A program made the translations under genes and the position numbers. Below, piece by piece: positions 1 to 7,435 of a stretch of 10,388 nt of DNA. The stretch is from Candidatus Dadabacteria bacterium. GTDB taxonomy: Bacteria; Desulfobacterota_D; UBA1144; Nemesobacterales; UBA2774. Location: the NCBI GenBank assembly GCA_003229065.1, contig QIHJ01000198.1:1-10388 (forward strand). The letters run 5' to 3'. The notes beneath the pieces were generated by a model. That model was not told the origin of the DNA. It did no database searches and was given only the letters and a program-made list of their open reading frames with translations. Within the stretch, counting starts at the first letter, position 1; every line of letters begins with the position of its first letter.

Positions 1-530
1 TAGGTCTCGTGTCATTTGTATTTATGGTTCTGGCGGTCGTGACAAAGGGCTCCAGGATGGAGCGCATAACCTCGTTTCTCGACCCCTGGCAGGATCCGCT
101 CGGATCGGGCTATCAGGCAATACAGTCGTTCATAGCTTTCGCTATGGGAGGTATATACGGCGAAGGGCTGGGAGACAGCACCCAGAAGCTCTTTTTCCTG
201 CCCCAGGCTCATACGGATTTTATATTCTCCATCATTGGGGAAGAACTCGGTTTTATAGGCATAGTTCTGGTAATAATCGGTTTTGCCGTACTGCTCATAA
301 GAAGTCTGAGAGTCTCTCTCAGGGCGCCTGATCTTTTCGGATGCTATCTCGTGTTCGGCTGCACTATGCTAATAACTCTTCAGGCCGGGATCAACATGGC
401 GGTCGCAGTCGGACTCTTCCCGACCAAAGGGCTCACTCTACCGTTCATCAGCTATGGAGGCACTTCGCTCGTAACCACTTTGGCGGCAGTCGGAATAATA
501 CTCAACGTATCAAGATCAGGAATAAAATGA
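1..530 (+). CDS. ftsW: FtsW, SEDS-family septal peptidoglycan glycosyltransferase (partial, 5' end outside window)
   Basis: FtsW polymerises lipid II into glycan strands at the division septum, working in the inner membrane with the transpeptidase FtsI. The frame is already open at base 3, so the true start lies upstream; the GTG at 9 is only the first possible start codon. About 175 C-terminal residues are present. Visible SEDS features are GSGYQ..QS at about 93-122, the LPQAHTDF loop (198-221) with the presumed catalytic Asp at 216-218, and the PTKGLTLPFISYGG signature at about 423-464. The PTKGLTLPFISYGG form and the dcw context favour FtsW over its paralogue RodA. Several hydrophobic membrane helices are evident. 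The usual LPEAHTDF motif has Gln for Glu here (204-206). The stop shares ATGA with the murG start. Confidence 0.96.
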   Translation, partial: GLVSFVFMVLAVVTKGSRMERITSFLDPWQDPLGSGYQAIQSFIAFAMGGIYGEGLGDSTQKLFFLPQAHTDFIFSIIGEELGFIGIVLVIIGFAVLLIRSLRVSLRAPDLFGCYLVFGCTMLITLQAGINMAVAVGLFPTKGLTLPFISYGGTSLVTTLAAVGIILNVSRSGIK

Positions 531-1597
531 AGGTCATCATAGCAGGCGGAGGTACCGGGGGGCACGTTTTTCCGGCGATTTCGATAGCCGAAGAGATAAT
601 TAGCAGGAGCCCTGAGAATGAGGTTTTGTTTGTTGGTACAAAAAGAGGTTTGGAAAATAAATTGGTAGCTCAAAGAGGTTATGAAATAAAACATATCAGC
701 TCAGGTGGTATTGTGGGAAAAGGTATTTTCAAAAGGGTGCTCGGTGTTTTCTCTGCGGCTGTAGGTATTATACAATCCACTTTCATAATTAGGGGATTCA
801 AGCCCGATGCGGTCCTCGGGGTAGGAGGCTATGTGTCGGGTCCTGTCGTGCTCTCAGCCTCAATATTGAGGGTCCCGACTGCTATCTGTGAGCAGAATTC
901 TATTCCCGGGGTCACAAACCGTATGTTGAGTAAGTTTGTAACGAAAATATTCACCACTTTTGAGGGGTGTGAAAAATTCTTCGGTAAAGATAAAATATTG
1001 GTTACCGGAAACCCTATTAGAAAAGAAATCTTAAACCCCGAGGGTGAGTTGGAACACCCAGGTTCGTTTACATGTCTTGTGTTCGGAGGTAGCCAGGGTG
1101 CTAAGAGGCTAAACAGCTCGGTACCAGAGGCTCTGTCACATATCGGTCTCACAGGCCTGCGAGTGATTCATCAAACGGGTGCGAGTGATCTTAAAAATGT
1201 TGAGGATTTCTATAAGGAGCACAACATCAGCGCTCAAGTTCTTACATTCATTGACGATATGGCCGGAGCGTATGCGAGGAGTGATTTTGTCATAGGAAGG
1301 GCGGGCGCCGGGACTGTGGCAGAGATTACAGCTCTCGGAAAACCTTCACTGTTAATACCGTTTCCGTATGCGACTCATAACCACCAGTTCGAGAACGCAA
1401 TTGTGCTTGAGAGAGCAGGCGCGGCGCTATTAATAAAAGATGGAGAGGCCACAGCCAAAAACCTGGCTCAGGCGCTTCATGTACTGCAGGATAAACGAAA
1501 ACTAAAGGAAATGGCCTTACGGGCGCGTGAGCTCGGAAGACCCGGAGCGGCAGCTCAAATAGTTGACGAAATATATAAACTTAGCGGAGCGAGTTAG
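527..1597 (+). CDS. murG: MurG, UDP-GlcNAc:lipid I N-acetylglucosaminyltransferase
   Basis: MurG transfers GlcNAc from UDP-GlcNAc to lipid I, giving lipid II, on the cytoplasmic face of the membrane. The product is 356 residues, normal for the family (about 355 in E. coli). The N-terminal GGGTGGH loop is at residues 7-13, GGYVSGP at 100-106, CEQNSIPG near 121-128, GGSQGA at 187-192, and the donor-binding stretch RAGAGTVAE...GKPSLLIPFP...NHQFENA at about 258-291. The frame stays open upstream to 341, but that extension runs through ftsW codons and resembles no MurG. The ATG at 527 puts the GGGTGGH loop at its usual place, overlaps the ftsW stop as ATGA, and has AGGA at 518-521, five bases upstream. 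The first half of the gene is clearly more AT-rich than its neighbours. Confidence 0.98.
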   Translation: MKVIIAGGGTGGHVFPAISIAEEIISRSPENEVLFVGTKRGLENKLVAQRGYEIKHISSGGIVGKGIFKRVLGVFSAAVGIIQSTFIIRGFKPDAVLGVGGYVSGPVVLSASILRVPTAICEQNSIPGVTNRMLSKFVTKIFTTFEGCEKFFGKDKILVTGNPIRKEILNPEGELEHPGSFTCLVFGGSQGAKRLNSSVPEALSHIGLTGLRVIHQTGASDLKNVEDFYKEHNISAQVLTFIDDMAGAYARSDFVIGRAGAGTVAEITALGKPSLLIPFPYATHNHQFENAIVLERAGAALLIKDGEATAKNLAQALHVLQDKRKLKEMALRARELGRPGAAAQIVDEIYKLSGAS

Positions 1598-2964
1598 TGT
1601 ACGGAAAGATAAAACACTTACACTTTGTGGGGATCGGCGGGATCGGTATGAGCGGTATCGCGGAACTTCTCATCAATATGGGCTACACGGTTACGGGCTC
1701 TGATCTGAAGGAGTCTGAGACGGTAAAGAGGCTCATGGGGCTCGGGGCCTGGGTGCATATCGGACACAGTGCTCAAAATGTGCATGATTCAGACGTGGTT
1801 GTCATATCCTCTGCCGTAAGACAGGACAATCCGGAAGTGGTCGAAGCGCTGTCCCTGAACATTCCAGTGATCCCTAGGGCTCAGATGCTGGCAGAGCTAA
1901 TGAGGCTCCGCTACGGAATTGCAGTCGCCGGTAGCCACGGAAAAACCACAACAACTTCAATGATCGAAGCAGTACTCTCATACGGGGGGCTTGACCCCAC
2001 AATTGTCGTCGGTGGTAAGGTAAAGACGCTCGGTACAAATGCCAGGCTCGGCCAGGGGAATTTTATGGTAGTCGAGGCCGATGAGAGCGACGGCTCTTTT
2101 CTTTTGCTCTCGCCCGTAATATCCGTACTTACCAATATAGATGAAGAACACATGGATCATTACAAAGATATGGAAGATTTAGAGAACGCGTTTACTACAT
2201 TCCTTAATAAAATTCCGTTCTACGGTCTGTCTGTACTGTGTCTTGATTGCCCCAGAGTGAGCAGGATTGCTTCTGGTTTTAAGAAAAGGATGATCACATA
2301 CGGGTTTAATCAGGGTGCCGAGCTCAGGGCGCTGGATGTGAAAATTGCCGGATTTGAAACTGAGTTTACTGTAGTACGCGGGGATGCTGTCTTGGGCAGT
2401 ATAAGAATACACTCCCCCGGCAAGCACAATGCACAAAACGCCCTTGCCGCAATAGCTGTAGGTCTGGAGCTTGGAATGAGTTTTGAGGATGTAAGAGAAG
2501 GGCTGTCGAAATTCGGGGGTATAGACCGCAGGATGCAGATTAAGGGGAGTGCCCGGGGCATAACGGTAGTTGACGACTACGCCCATCATCCAAGGGAAAT
2601 AGAAGTCACCATAGAGGCGATAAAGGAAACCGGGGCCGGGAGGCTGGTGGTGATGTTCCAACCCCACAGATATTCCCGGACCAGCCTGTTGTTTGATGAT
2701 TTTGTGCGAGTGCTCATGGGCGCTGACAAGTTGTATTTACTGGACATATATGCTGCGAGCGAAGACCCCATAGAGGGCGTAAGCTCAGAGAAGCTATATG
2801 ATGCGCTTAAAGAGTCGGGGCATAAAGACGTCACGTATATAAACGGGAGTCAGAGTGTTGTGAGCACGGTCCTTGAGGCAGTTGAGTCCGGAGACACCGT
2901 ACTGACGCTCGGCGCCGGGAATGTCTGGACTTACGGGGAAGAGATAGCGGAGGGAATTAAATGA
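1597..2964 (+). CDS. murC: MurC, UDP-N-acetylmuramate--L-alanine ligase
   Basis: MurC is the first Mur ligase. It joins L-alanine to UDP-MurNAc using ATP in the cytoplasm. The 455-residue product is close to family length. Domain 1 has the nucleotide-fold loop VGIGGIGMSG (11-20). The central ATP domain has the P-loop GSHGKTTTT (112-120), EADESDGSF (160-168) and the DEEHMDHY segment (182-189). HNAQNALAA (277-285) and the C-terminal domain motifs DDYAHHP (326-332) and FQPHRYSRT (354-362) complete the MurC signature. The start is GTG, whose first base is the last base of the murG TAG stop; GGAG at 1586-1589 lies seven bases upstream. The very short joint argues for re-initiation after murG. Confidence 0.98.
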   Translation: MYGKIKHLHFVGIGGIGMSGIAELLINMGYTVTGSDLKESETVKRLMGLGAWVHIGHSAQNVHDSDVVVISSAVRQDNPEVVEALSLNIPVIPRAQMLAELMRLRYGIAVAGSHGKTTTTSMIEAVLSYGGLDPTIVVGGKVKTLGTNARLGQGNFMVVEADESDGSFLLLSPVISVLTNIDEEHMDHYKDMEDLENAFTTFLNKIPFYGLSVLCLDCPRVSRIASGFKKRMITYGFNQGAELRALDVKIAGFETEFTVVRGDAVLGSIRIHSPGKHNAQNALAAIAVGLELGMSFEDVREGLSKFGGIDRRMQIKGSARGITVVDDYAHHPREIEVTIEAIKETGAGRLVVMFQPHRYSRTSLLFDDFVRVLMGADKLYLLDIYAASEDPIEGVSSEKLYDALKESGHKDVTYINGSQSVVSTVLEAVESGDTVLTLGAGNVWTYGEEIAEGIK

Positions 2965-3857
2965 CACTCGCATCGACATTTGAAAGTATCGGGTGTGAGG
3001 TTAAGAGAAATTTCCCTATGGATAAGTACACATGGCTCAGGGTCGGGGGAGAAGCGGATTTACTGGTTACACCTCAAGATATGGACCAGTTTAAAAAATC
3101 ACTCGACGCTCTCACTTCTTCCGGAACCAATTGGGTAGTGCTCGGAGAAGGGTCCAACACAATAGTCTATGACAGGGGAATCACTGGGGTAGTGCTGTCC
3201 ACTAAAAAGCTTAAAAAAATCCAAATCCTTGAAGACCACAAAGTAATTGCGGAGACAGGGGCGATACTCGGGACAATTTTAAATAAGACAGTAAAGGCTG
3301 CTCTTACAGGGTTTGAATTCGCTGCGGGCATTCCCGGCACGGTCGGCGGCGGAGTCTTCATGAACGCCGGGGCAAACGAAGGGGAAATCAAGGACGTGGT
3401 AGACAGGCTCTGGGTATGGGTTGAGGGTGAAGAGATTCAACTTAGCAAGAAAACAATAAAGTTTGAGTACCGTAAAGCCCATCTCCCCCCGGGGAGCGTG
3501 GTATTAAAAGCCATGTTCGTACTTAAGCAGGGAAGCAGGGCAGAGAGCGAGCGCAGTGTAAAAGAGTATATGGAGAAGAGAAACGAGACCCAGCCGATTA
3601 CGATGACGAATACCGGCTCTATTTTTAAAAACCCCGCTGAGATGGCGGCAGGCCAGCTCCTTGAGGAGCTCGGGCTCAAGGGTTATGGGATCGGGGGAGC
3701 GAAGTTCTCTGAGTTGCACGCCAACTTTATAGTTAACTGCGGCGGTGCTACTGCGGCGGATGTCCTTAGTCTAATAGAGACAGCCAAGCAGGAAGCCCTG
3801 TCTAAGAGGCGTATCACGCTTGAGACAGAGGTTAGGGTAATAGGGGATAAAAATTGA
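2961..3857 (+). CDS. murB: MurB, UDP-N-acetylenolpyruvoylglucosamine reductase
   Basis: MurB is a flavoprotein that uses NADPH to reduce UDP-GlcNAc-enolpyruvate to UDP-MurNAc, the substrate of MurC just upstream. The 298-residue length matches the shorter type II enzymes rather than the 342-residue E. coli form. FAD-binding features are LGEGSNTIV (61-69) and AAGIPGTVGGGVFMNAGA (121-138). The catalytic domain has YR at 170-171 (the usual active-site Arg), GSIFKNP (219-225) with the proton-donor Ser at 220, and a C-terminal LETEVRVIG stretch that supplies the active-site Glu. The start ATG overlaps the murC stop as ATGA; GGAGG at 2949-2953 is a good Shine-Dalgarno. The next gene is ftsQ, with no ddl between them, unlike E. 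coli. Confidence 0.97.
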   Translation: MTLASTFESIGCEVKRNFPMDKYTWLRVGGEADLLVTPQDMDQFKKSLDALTSSGTNWVVLGEGSNTIVYDRGITGVVLSTKKLKKIQILEDHKVIAETGAILGTILNKTVKAALTGFEFAAGIPGTVGGGVFMNAGANEGEIKDVVDRLWVWVEGEEIQLSKKTIKFEYRKAHLPPGSVVLKAMFVLKQGSRAESERSVKEYMEKRNETQPITMTNTGSIFKNPAEMAAGQLLEELGLKGYGIGGAKFSELHANFIVNCGGATAADVLSLIETAKQEALSKRRITLETEVRVIGDKN

Positions 3858-4609
3858 GCCAAGATACTAAAGCTTATTACCTGAAGCTAGCCAAGGGGTT
3901 TACGGTAATATTGGTTATAGCCCTTTTTGGCGTTTGTGCATACGTTACACTGAGCCTGGGTGTATTCACGGTTCATGAGGTGACGATCGCCGGCAACGAG
4001 AAGGTTCTAGAGAAAGAAATACTGCAAAGATCGGGCTTAAGGCTTGGCGAGAGCAGCATATTTTTCTTCGAAGACAGAGTCGCTGAGGATATCTTAAAAA
4101 ACCCCTGGATCCGGAGCGTCAAGGTTCAAAAGGAATTTCCCAAGAGGGTGCATATAGAGATAGAAGAAGAAAAGGTTTACTGCCTCGTTTTCGGCTCTGA
4201 CGGTAATCCGCATTATTTAAGCAGCTCCGGCAAAATGCTGGGTACGGATAAATTTGACGAAGGCCTTGATTTTCCCGTTCTGATCGGCGAAGGTATAGAA
4301 AACTCGGATCTTTTAGAAGAAGCCTTACAGATACTGGATTTATCGTCAAGTAGCAGTGTTCTCGATTGGAGCGAGATATCGGAAATCCATATAGATAATA
4401 TTTACGGAATTGATGTATATACAACGGACCGAAGACATATAGTGTTCGATAGGGGCGATGTATTTCGAAAATGGCGTAGGCTTGAGAGTATTATTAAGCA
4501 TGCAGACAACTTAGGTCTCAAGCAGGCCTATATAAACATCAGCTCGAGCGATATGGGAGTTGTAAATTTTGAGGCGCCGACTGTTGATTCAGGAGCTCAG
4601 GATGGGTAA
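3854..4609 (+). CDS. ftsQ: FtsQ/DivIB, bitopic divisome protein with POTRA domain
   Basis: FtsQ bridges the cytoplasmic Z-ring proteins and the periplasmic synthesis complex through FtsB and FtsL. The 251-residue product has a short cytoplasmic tail, one hydrophobic membrane segment at about 15-37, a POTRA domain at about 38-107 (begins VHEVTIAGNEKV; contains ILKNPWIRSVKVQKEFP) and a beta domain extending to about 230. The FtsQ family is poorly conserved, so the call rests on this architecture plus the position between murB and ftsA. The start is TTG in a TTGA overlap with the murB stop; AGGGGA at 3842-3847 lies six bases upstream and no ATG lies before the membrane segment. The 3' end contains the ftsA ribosome binding site and start. 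Confidence 0.93.
   Translation: MSQDTKAYYLKLAKGFTVILVIALFGVCAYVTLSLGVFTVHEVTIAGNEKVLEKEILQRSGLRLGESSIFFFEDRVAEDILKNPWIRSVKVQKEFPKRVHIEIEEEKVYCLVFGSDGNPHYLSSSGKMLGTDKFDEGLDFPVLIGEGIENSDLLEEALQILDLSSSSSVLDWSEISEIHIDNIYGIDVYTTDRRHIVFDRGDVFRKWRRLESIIKHADNLGLKQAYINISSSDMGVVNFEAPTVDSGAQDG
4591..4595 (+). promoter_or_regulatory. Ribosome binding site of ftsA, inside ftsQ
   Basis: AGGAG lies six bases before the ATG at 4602 and within the last codons of ftsQ. It decides the ftsA start against the longer open frame beginning at 4569. Confidence 0.8.
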
Positions 4610-5834
4610 AGAGCAGGATTTAATAATCGGCTTGGATATAGGTACAACGAAAATATGCGCTATTGTTGGCGAGATAAACCCGCAAACCGAGGAAGTGGAA
4701 ATAATAGGGGTAGGCGTATACCCCTCATTCGGTCTCAAGAGAGGTGTGGTAGTAAATATCGAAAACACCATACTGTCGGTTAAAAACGCAGTGGAAGAGG
4801 CCGAGCATATGGCCGGATGTGAGATAAGGACGGTCTTTGTGGGTATTGCAGGAGGGCACATTAAAGGGATGAGCGGGCACGGTATGATCACCATACGCGA
4901 GCGAGAAGTGGCGGCAAGGGACATTGAAAGAGTTATCGAATCTGCAAACGCAGTGCTCATACCGGCTGACAGGGAGATCATTCACGTGATCCCCCAGGAG
5001 TATATGGTGGACGGCCAGTCGGGTATTAAAGACCCTATCGGGATATACGGGATTAAGCTCGAGACAAAGGTGCACATAGTGACAGGGCAGGTTACGTCAG
5101 CGCAGAATCTGGTTAAGTGCATCCACGGTGCCGGTATGGATGTGGCCGATATAGTGCTCGAGCAGCTGGCCTCAAGCGAGGCTGTTCTAACAGAGGATGA
5201 GAAGGAGATCGGAGTCGTGCTTATCGACTGCGGCGGCGGTACCACTGATATAGCCATTTTTGTAGGCGGCAGCATAAGGTATACGGAGAGCGTGACCCTG
5301 GGAGGAGATAACCTTGACAGAGACATTGCGCTTGGGCTGTCGACCCCGCTTGCGGAAGCCAGAAAAATTAAGGAAAGGCACGGATGCGCGCTTGCTGAGC
5401 TTGTAGCATCCGAGGAAACGATAGAGGTGCCTAGTGTCGGTGGAAAACATTTTAGAAAGATATCAAGAAAAGACCTGGCTATGGTGATAGAGCCCAGGAT
5501 GGACGAAATATTCGCACTTGCCAAAAGAGAAATAAAAAAATCAGGTTTAGATGAGCTCGTTCCCGGAGGAGTGGTCATAACCGGGGGGAGCGTAATAATG
5601 AACGGCACGGTAGAGCTTGCTGAAAGAGTGTTGGAGATGCCTGTCAGGATGGGTATTCCCACTGATGTCGGGGGGCTCAGCGACATTATAGCCAACCCTG
5701 TCTATTCCACCGGTGTAGGTCTGGTTTTATACGGTGCGGAGTATAAAGGGGATAAGAAATTAAGAATTCGAGATGAGAATGTCTTTAAAAAAATATTTGA
5801 TAGCATGAAAAACTGGTTTCAGGAGTTTTTTTAG
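4602..5834 (+). CDS. ftsA: FtsA, actin-like membrane tether of the Z-ring
   Basis: FtsA is an ATP-binding actin-family protein that anchors FtsZ filaments to the membrane and recruits later divisome proteins. The product has 410 residues (E. coli about 420). The phosphate-1 motif GLDIGTTK is at 10-17, the FtsA-specific 1C domain follows at about 85-165, phosphate 2 LIDCGGGTTD is at 207-216 and the adenosine motif GGVVITGGS at 322-330. The last 17 residues (VFKKIFDSMKNWFQEFF, 394-410) form the expected amphipathic membrane-targeting helix. The frame is open from 4569, but the ATG at 4602 has AGGAG at 4591-4595 six bases upstream and gives a normal N-terminus. It overlaps the ftsQ 3' end by eight bases. 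Confidence 0.98.
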   Translation: MGKEQDLIIGLDIGTTKICAIVGEINPQTEEVEIIGVGVYPSFGLKRGVVVNIENTILSVKNAVEEAEHMAGCEIRTVFVGIAGGHIKGMSGHGMITIREREVAARDIERVIESANAVLIPADREIIHVIPQEYMVDGQSGIKDPIGIYGIKLETKVHIVTGQVTSAQNLVKCIHGAGMDVADIVLEQLASSEAVLTEDEKEIGVVLIDCGGGTTDIAIFVGGSIRYTESVTLGGDNLDRDIALGLSTPLAEARKIKERHGCALAELVASEETIEVPSVGGKHFRKISRKDLAMVIEPRMDEIFALAKREIKKSGLDELVPGGVVITGGSVIMNGTVELAERVLEMPVRMGIPTDVGGLSDIIANPVYSTGVGLVLYGAEYKGDKKLRIRDENVFKKIFDSMKNWFQEFF

Positions 5835-5859
5835 GTTAAACTGGATAAAATATAATGCA

Positions 5860-5864
5860 GGAGG
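5860..5864 (+). promoter_or_regulatory. Strong ribosome binding site of ftsZ
   Basis: GGAGG, followed by a further G, lies nine bases before the ATG at 5874. It is the best Shine-Dalgarno in the window, which suits a protein needed in large amounts. It decides the start: the in-frame GTG at 5865 begins on the base right after this site and cannot use it. Confidence 0.85.
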
Positions 5865-5873
5865 GTGTTACCT

Positions 5874-6947
5874 ATGGCAAACTTTGAACTCGAAGATACT
5901 GGTATTGAGCAAAAGGCTAAAATCAAAGTTGTCGGAGCCGGCGGCGCAGGCGGCAATGCTGTTAATGCGATGATAGAAAAGGGCCTTGAAGGTGTTGATT
6001 TCATCGTTACCAATACCGACTCGCAGGACCTAAGAAAATCCCTAGCCGCGACAAAACTCCAAATTGGCACAAGAACTACAAAAGGCCTGGGTTCGGGTGG
6101 TAACCCGAATTTGGGTAGAGAAGCTGCAATTGAGGACCAGGCGCATATTGCCGAGACTCTGGAAGGCTCAGATATGGTATTCGTCACAGCCGGTATGGGA
6201 GGCGGAACCGGAACAGGTGCTTCTCCGGTAATTGCACAGGCTGCAAAGGAGGCGGGCGCTCTCACAGTAGGTGTGGTGACAAAACCCTTCGGCTTTGAGG
6301 GGCCGAGAAGAAACAAACAGGCTATTGAAGGGATCCGGAAGCTTGAAGAAGAAGTCGATACCTTGATTGTCATTCCAAATGACAGGCTGGCCGAAGTACA
6401 CAAGGTAAGCATACTCGATGCTTTTAAGAAAGCGGACGAGGTGCTCCTTCAAGCCGTACGCGGTATTTCTGATATTATTACCGGAACAGGTTATATAAAT
6501 GTCGATTTTGCCGACGTCAAGAGCATAATGGGTGAAAACGGCGGAAAGGCGCTCATGGGCACAGGGTATGCAGAGGGAAGCAACCGTGCTGTGGAAGCCG
6601 CTGAGGCTGCCATTACGAGCCCGCTCCTGGAGGATATTTCAATAGACGGAGCGACAGGAATTCTCCTCAATGTAACGGCTTCGCCGGATTTCGGCATCGA
6701 GGAGTTAAACCAGGCCTGTAATTACATAAAAGACCGTGCTCATACCGATGTAAACCTGATATTCGGCCTTGTTTTCAACGAGCAGTTTAAAGAGGCCGTA
6801 CAGCTTACTGTAATCGCGACAGGTATCCAGACAGTGGGCGCACAGAATATGAATAAGATAGTTACGTCTGTTCCCACCGAGCTTGCAGAAGACGAGTTCG
6901 AGATACCTGCTTTTATCAGAAGAAGGGGTATTAAAGAGGGCCTGTAA
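5874..6947 (+). CDS. ftsZ: FtsZ, tubulin-like GTPase that forms the division ring
   Basis: FtsZ polymerises at mid-cell in a GTP-dependent way and organises the divisome. The product has 357 residues (E. coli 383). Nucleotide-binding segments are VGAGGAGGNAV (20-30), the tubulin signature GGGTGTG (109-115) and PFGFEGPRR (138-146). The T7 loop NVDFAD (199-204) carries the catalytic acidic residues that complete the neighbouring subunit's GTP site. The C-terminal peptide EIPAFIRRRGIKEGL (343-357) is a good match to the FtsA/ZipA-binding tail. Only 25 residues separate ATGI (315-318) from IPAF (344-347), so the flexible linker is unusually short. The gene follows ftsA after 39 bases, ends the + strand block, and faces the convergent rsfS. 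Confidence 0.99.
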   Translation: MANFELEDTGIEQKAKIKVVGAGGAGGNAVNAMIEKGLEGVDFIVTNTDSQDLRKSLAATKLQIGTRTTKGLGSGGNPNLGREAAIEDQAHIAETLEGSDMVFVTAGMGGGTGTGASPVIAQAAKEAGALTVGVVTKPFGFEGPRRNKQAIEGIRKLEEEVDTLIVIPNDRLAEVHKVSILDAFKKADEVLLQAVRGISDIITGTGYINVDFADVKSIMGENGGKALMGTGYAEGSNRAVEAAEAAITSPLLEDISIDGATGILLNVTASPDFGIEELNQACNYIKDRAHTDVNLIFGLVFNEQFKEAVQLTVIATGIQTVGAQNMNKIVTSVPTELAEDEFEIPAFIRRRGIKEGL

Positions 6948-7030
6948 CCCCCGGCGCGGATACAAACTACCGGTTTAAGAATACATATACATTTTTTGAC
7001 TGAGCTTATGGGGTCTGAACTTTATTTTCT

Positions 7031-7435
7031 TTAGGGACTGTAACTCTCAGTAGGATCTTGAGCGGTGCGGCCGTTTGATGTGTGATCTTCAAACGGGAGA
7101 TCGATGCGCGGGGCATCTATCCAGAGGCTTTCTAAGTCGTAAAAACCCCTTAACGGCTCGTAAAAGATGTGGGCAACTACGTCTGCTGAATCAATAAGTA
7201 CCCAATTGCCTTCAGAATAACCTTCAATCCCTATTATCTTCTCACCCATATCTTTGAGCTTTTGCTCTATGCCATCGACTATGGTTTTTACACCCCTGTC
7301 TGAATTGGCACTGCAGATTAAAAAGTAATCGGTGACGTCACTCGAGGACTTTACTTCGAGAATTACGGGATTTTGCGCGTGCTTATCCCACGCGGCACGA
7401 GCCATTGACATGGCCTTGTCTTTAGCTTCTATCAA
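7031..7435 (-). CDS. rsfS: RsfS, ribosomal silencing factor (DUF143 / Iojap family)
   Basis: RsfS binds ribosomal protein uL14 on the 50S subunit and blocks subunit joining when nutrients are scarce. The 134-residue product contains DYFLICSANSDR (36-47), the conserved EGYSEGNWVLIDSADVVAHIF stretch (71-91) and FYDLESLW (98-105). A polar tail of about 20 residues follows the core and makes the protein slightly long. The start is TTG, in a TTGA overlap with the nadD stop, with AGGGG at 7447-7443 seven bases upstream. An ATG eight codons further in would cut into the first conserved helix, so the TTG is preferred. The nadD-rsfS pairing is common in bacteria and supports the call. Confidence 0.95.
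   Translation of the reverse strand: MIEAKDKAMSMARAAWDKHAQNPVILEVKSSSDVTDYFLICSANSDRGVKTIVDGIEQKLKDMGEKIIGIEGYSEGNWVLIDSADVVAHIFYEPLRGFYDLESLWIDAPRIDLPFEDHTSNGRTAQDPTESYSP

Noticed and set aside
341..526. Longer N-terminus for MurG
   Set aside because: The extension overlaps ftsW codons, is Arg/His/Asn-rich and unlike any MurG; the ATG at 527 fits family length and the ATGA overlap.
2179..2667. - strand open frame (162 codons) opposite murC
   Set aside because: It is fully antisense to conserved MurC domains and shows no recognisable protein features.
4982..5695. Long - strand open frame (237 codons) opposite ftsA
   Set aside because: It is antisense to well-conserved ftsA, is Ser/Thr/Pro-rich with no motif, and has no Shine-Dalgarno. 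It is a shadow of ftsA codon bias.
5865..5873. GTG start three codons upstream for FtsZ
   Set aside because: It begins on the last G of the GGAGGG tract, so the Shine-Dalgarno could not serve it. The ATG at 5874 has ideal spacing.
5831..6412. - strand open frame (193 codons) opposite ftsZ
   Set aside because: It mirrors the Gly/Ala-rich FtsZ core, has low-complexity composition and resembles no known family.
6948..7030. Terminator between the convergent ftsZ and rsfS
   Set aside because: There is a six-T run at 6992-6997 and a short AAAC/GTTT inverted repeat near 6964-6976, but no GC-rich stem sits directly before a T-run on either strand. A folding program over 6900-7080 would decide.
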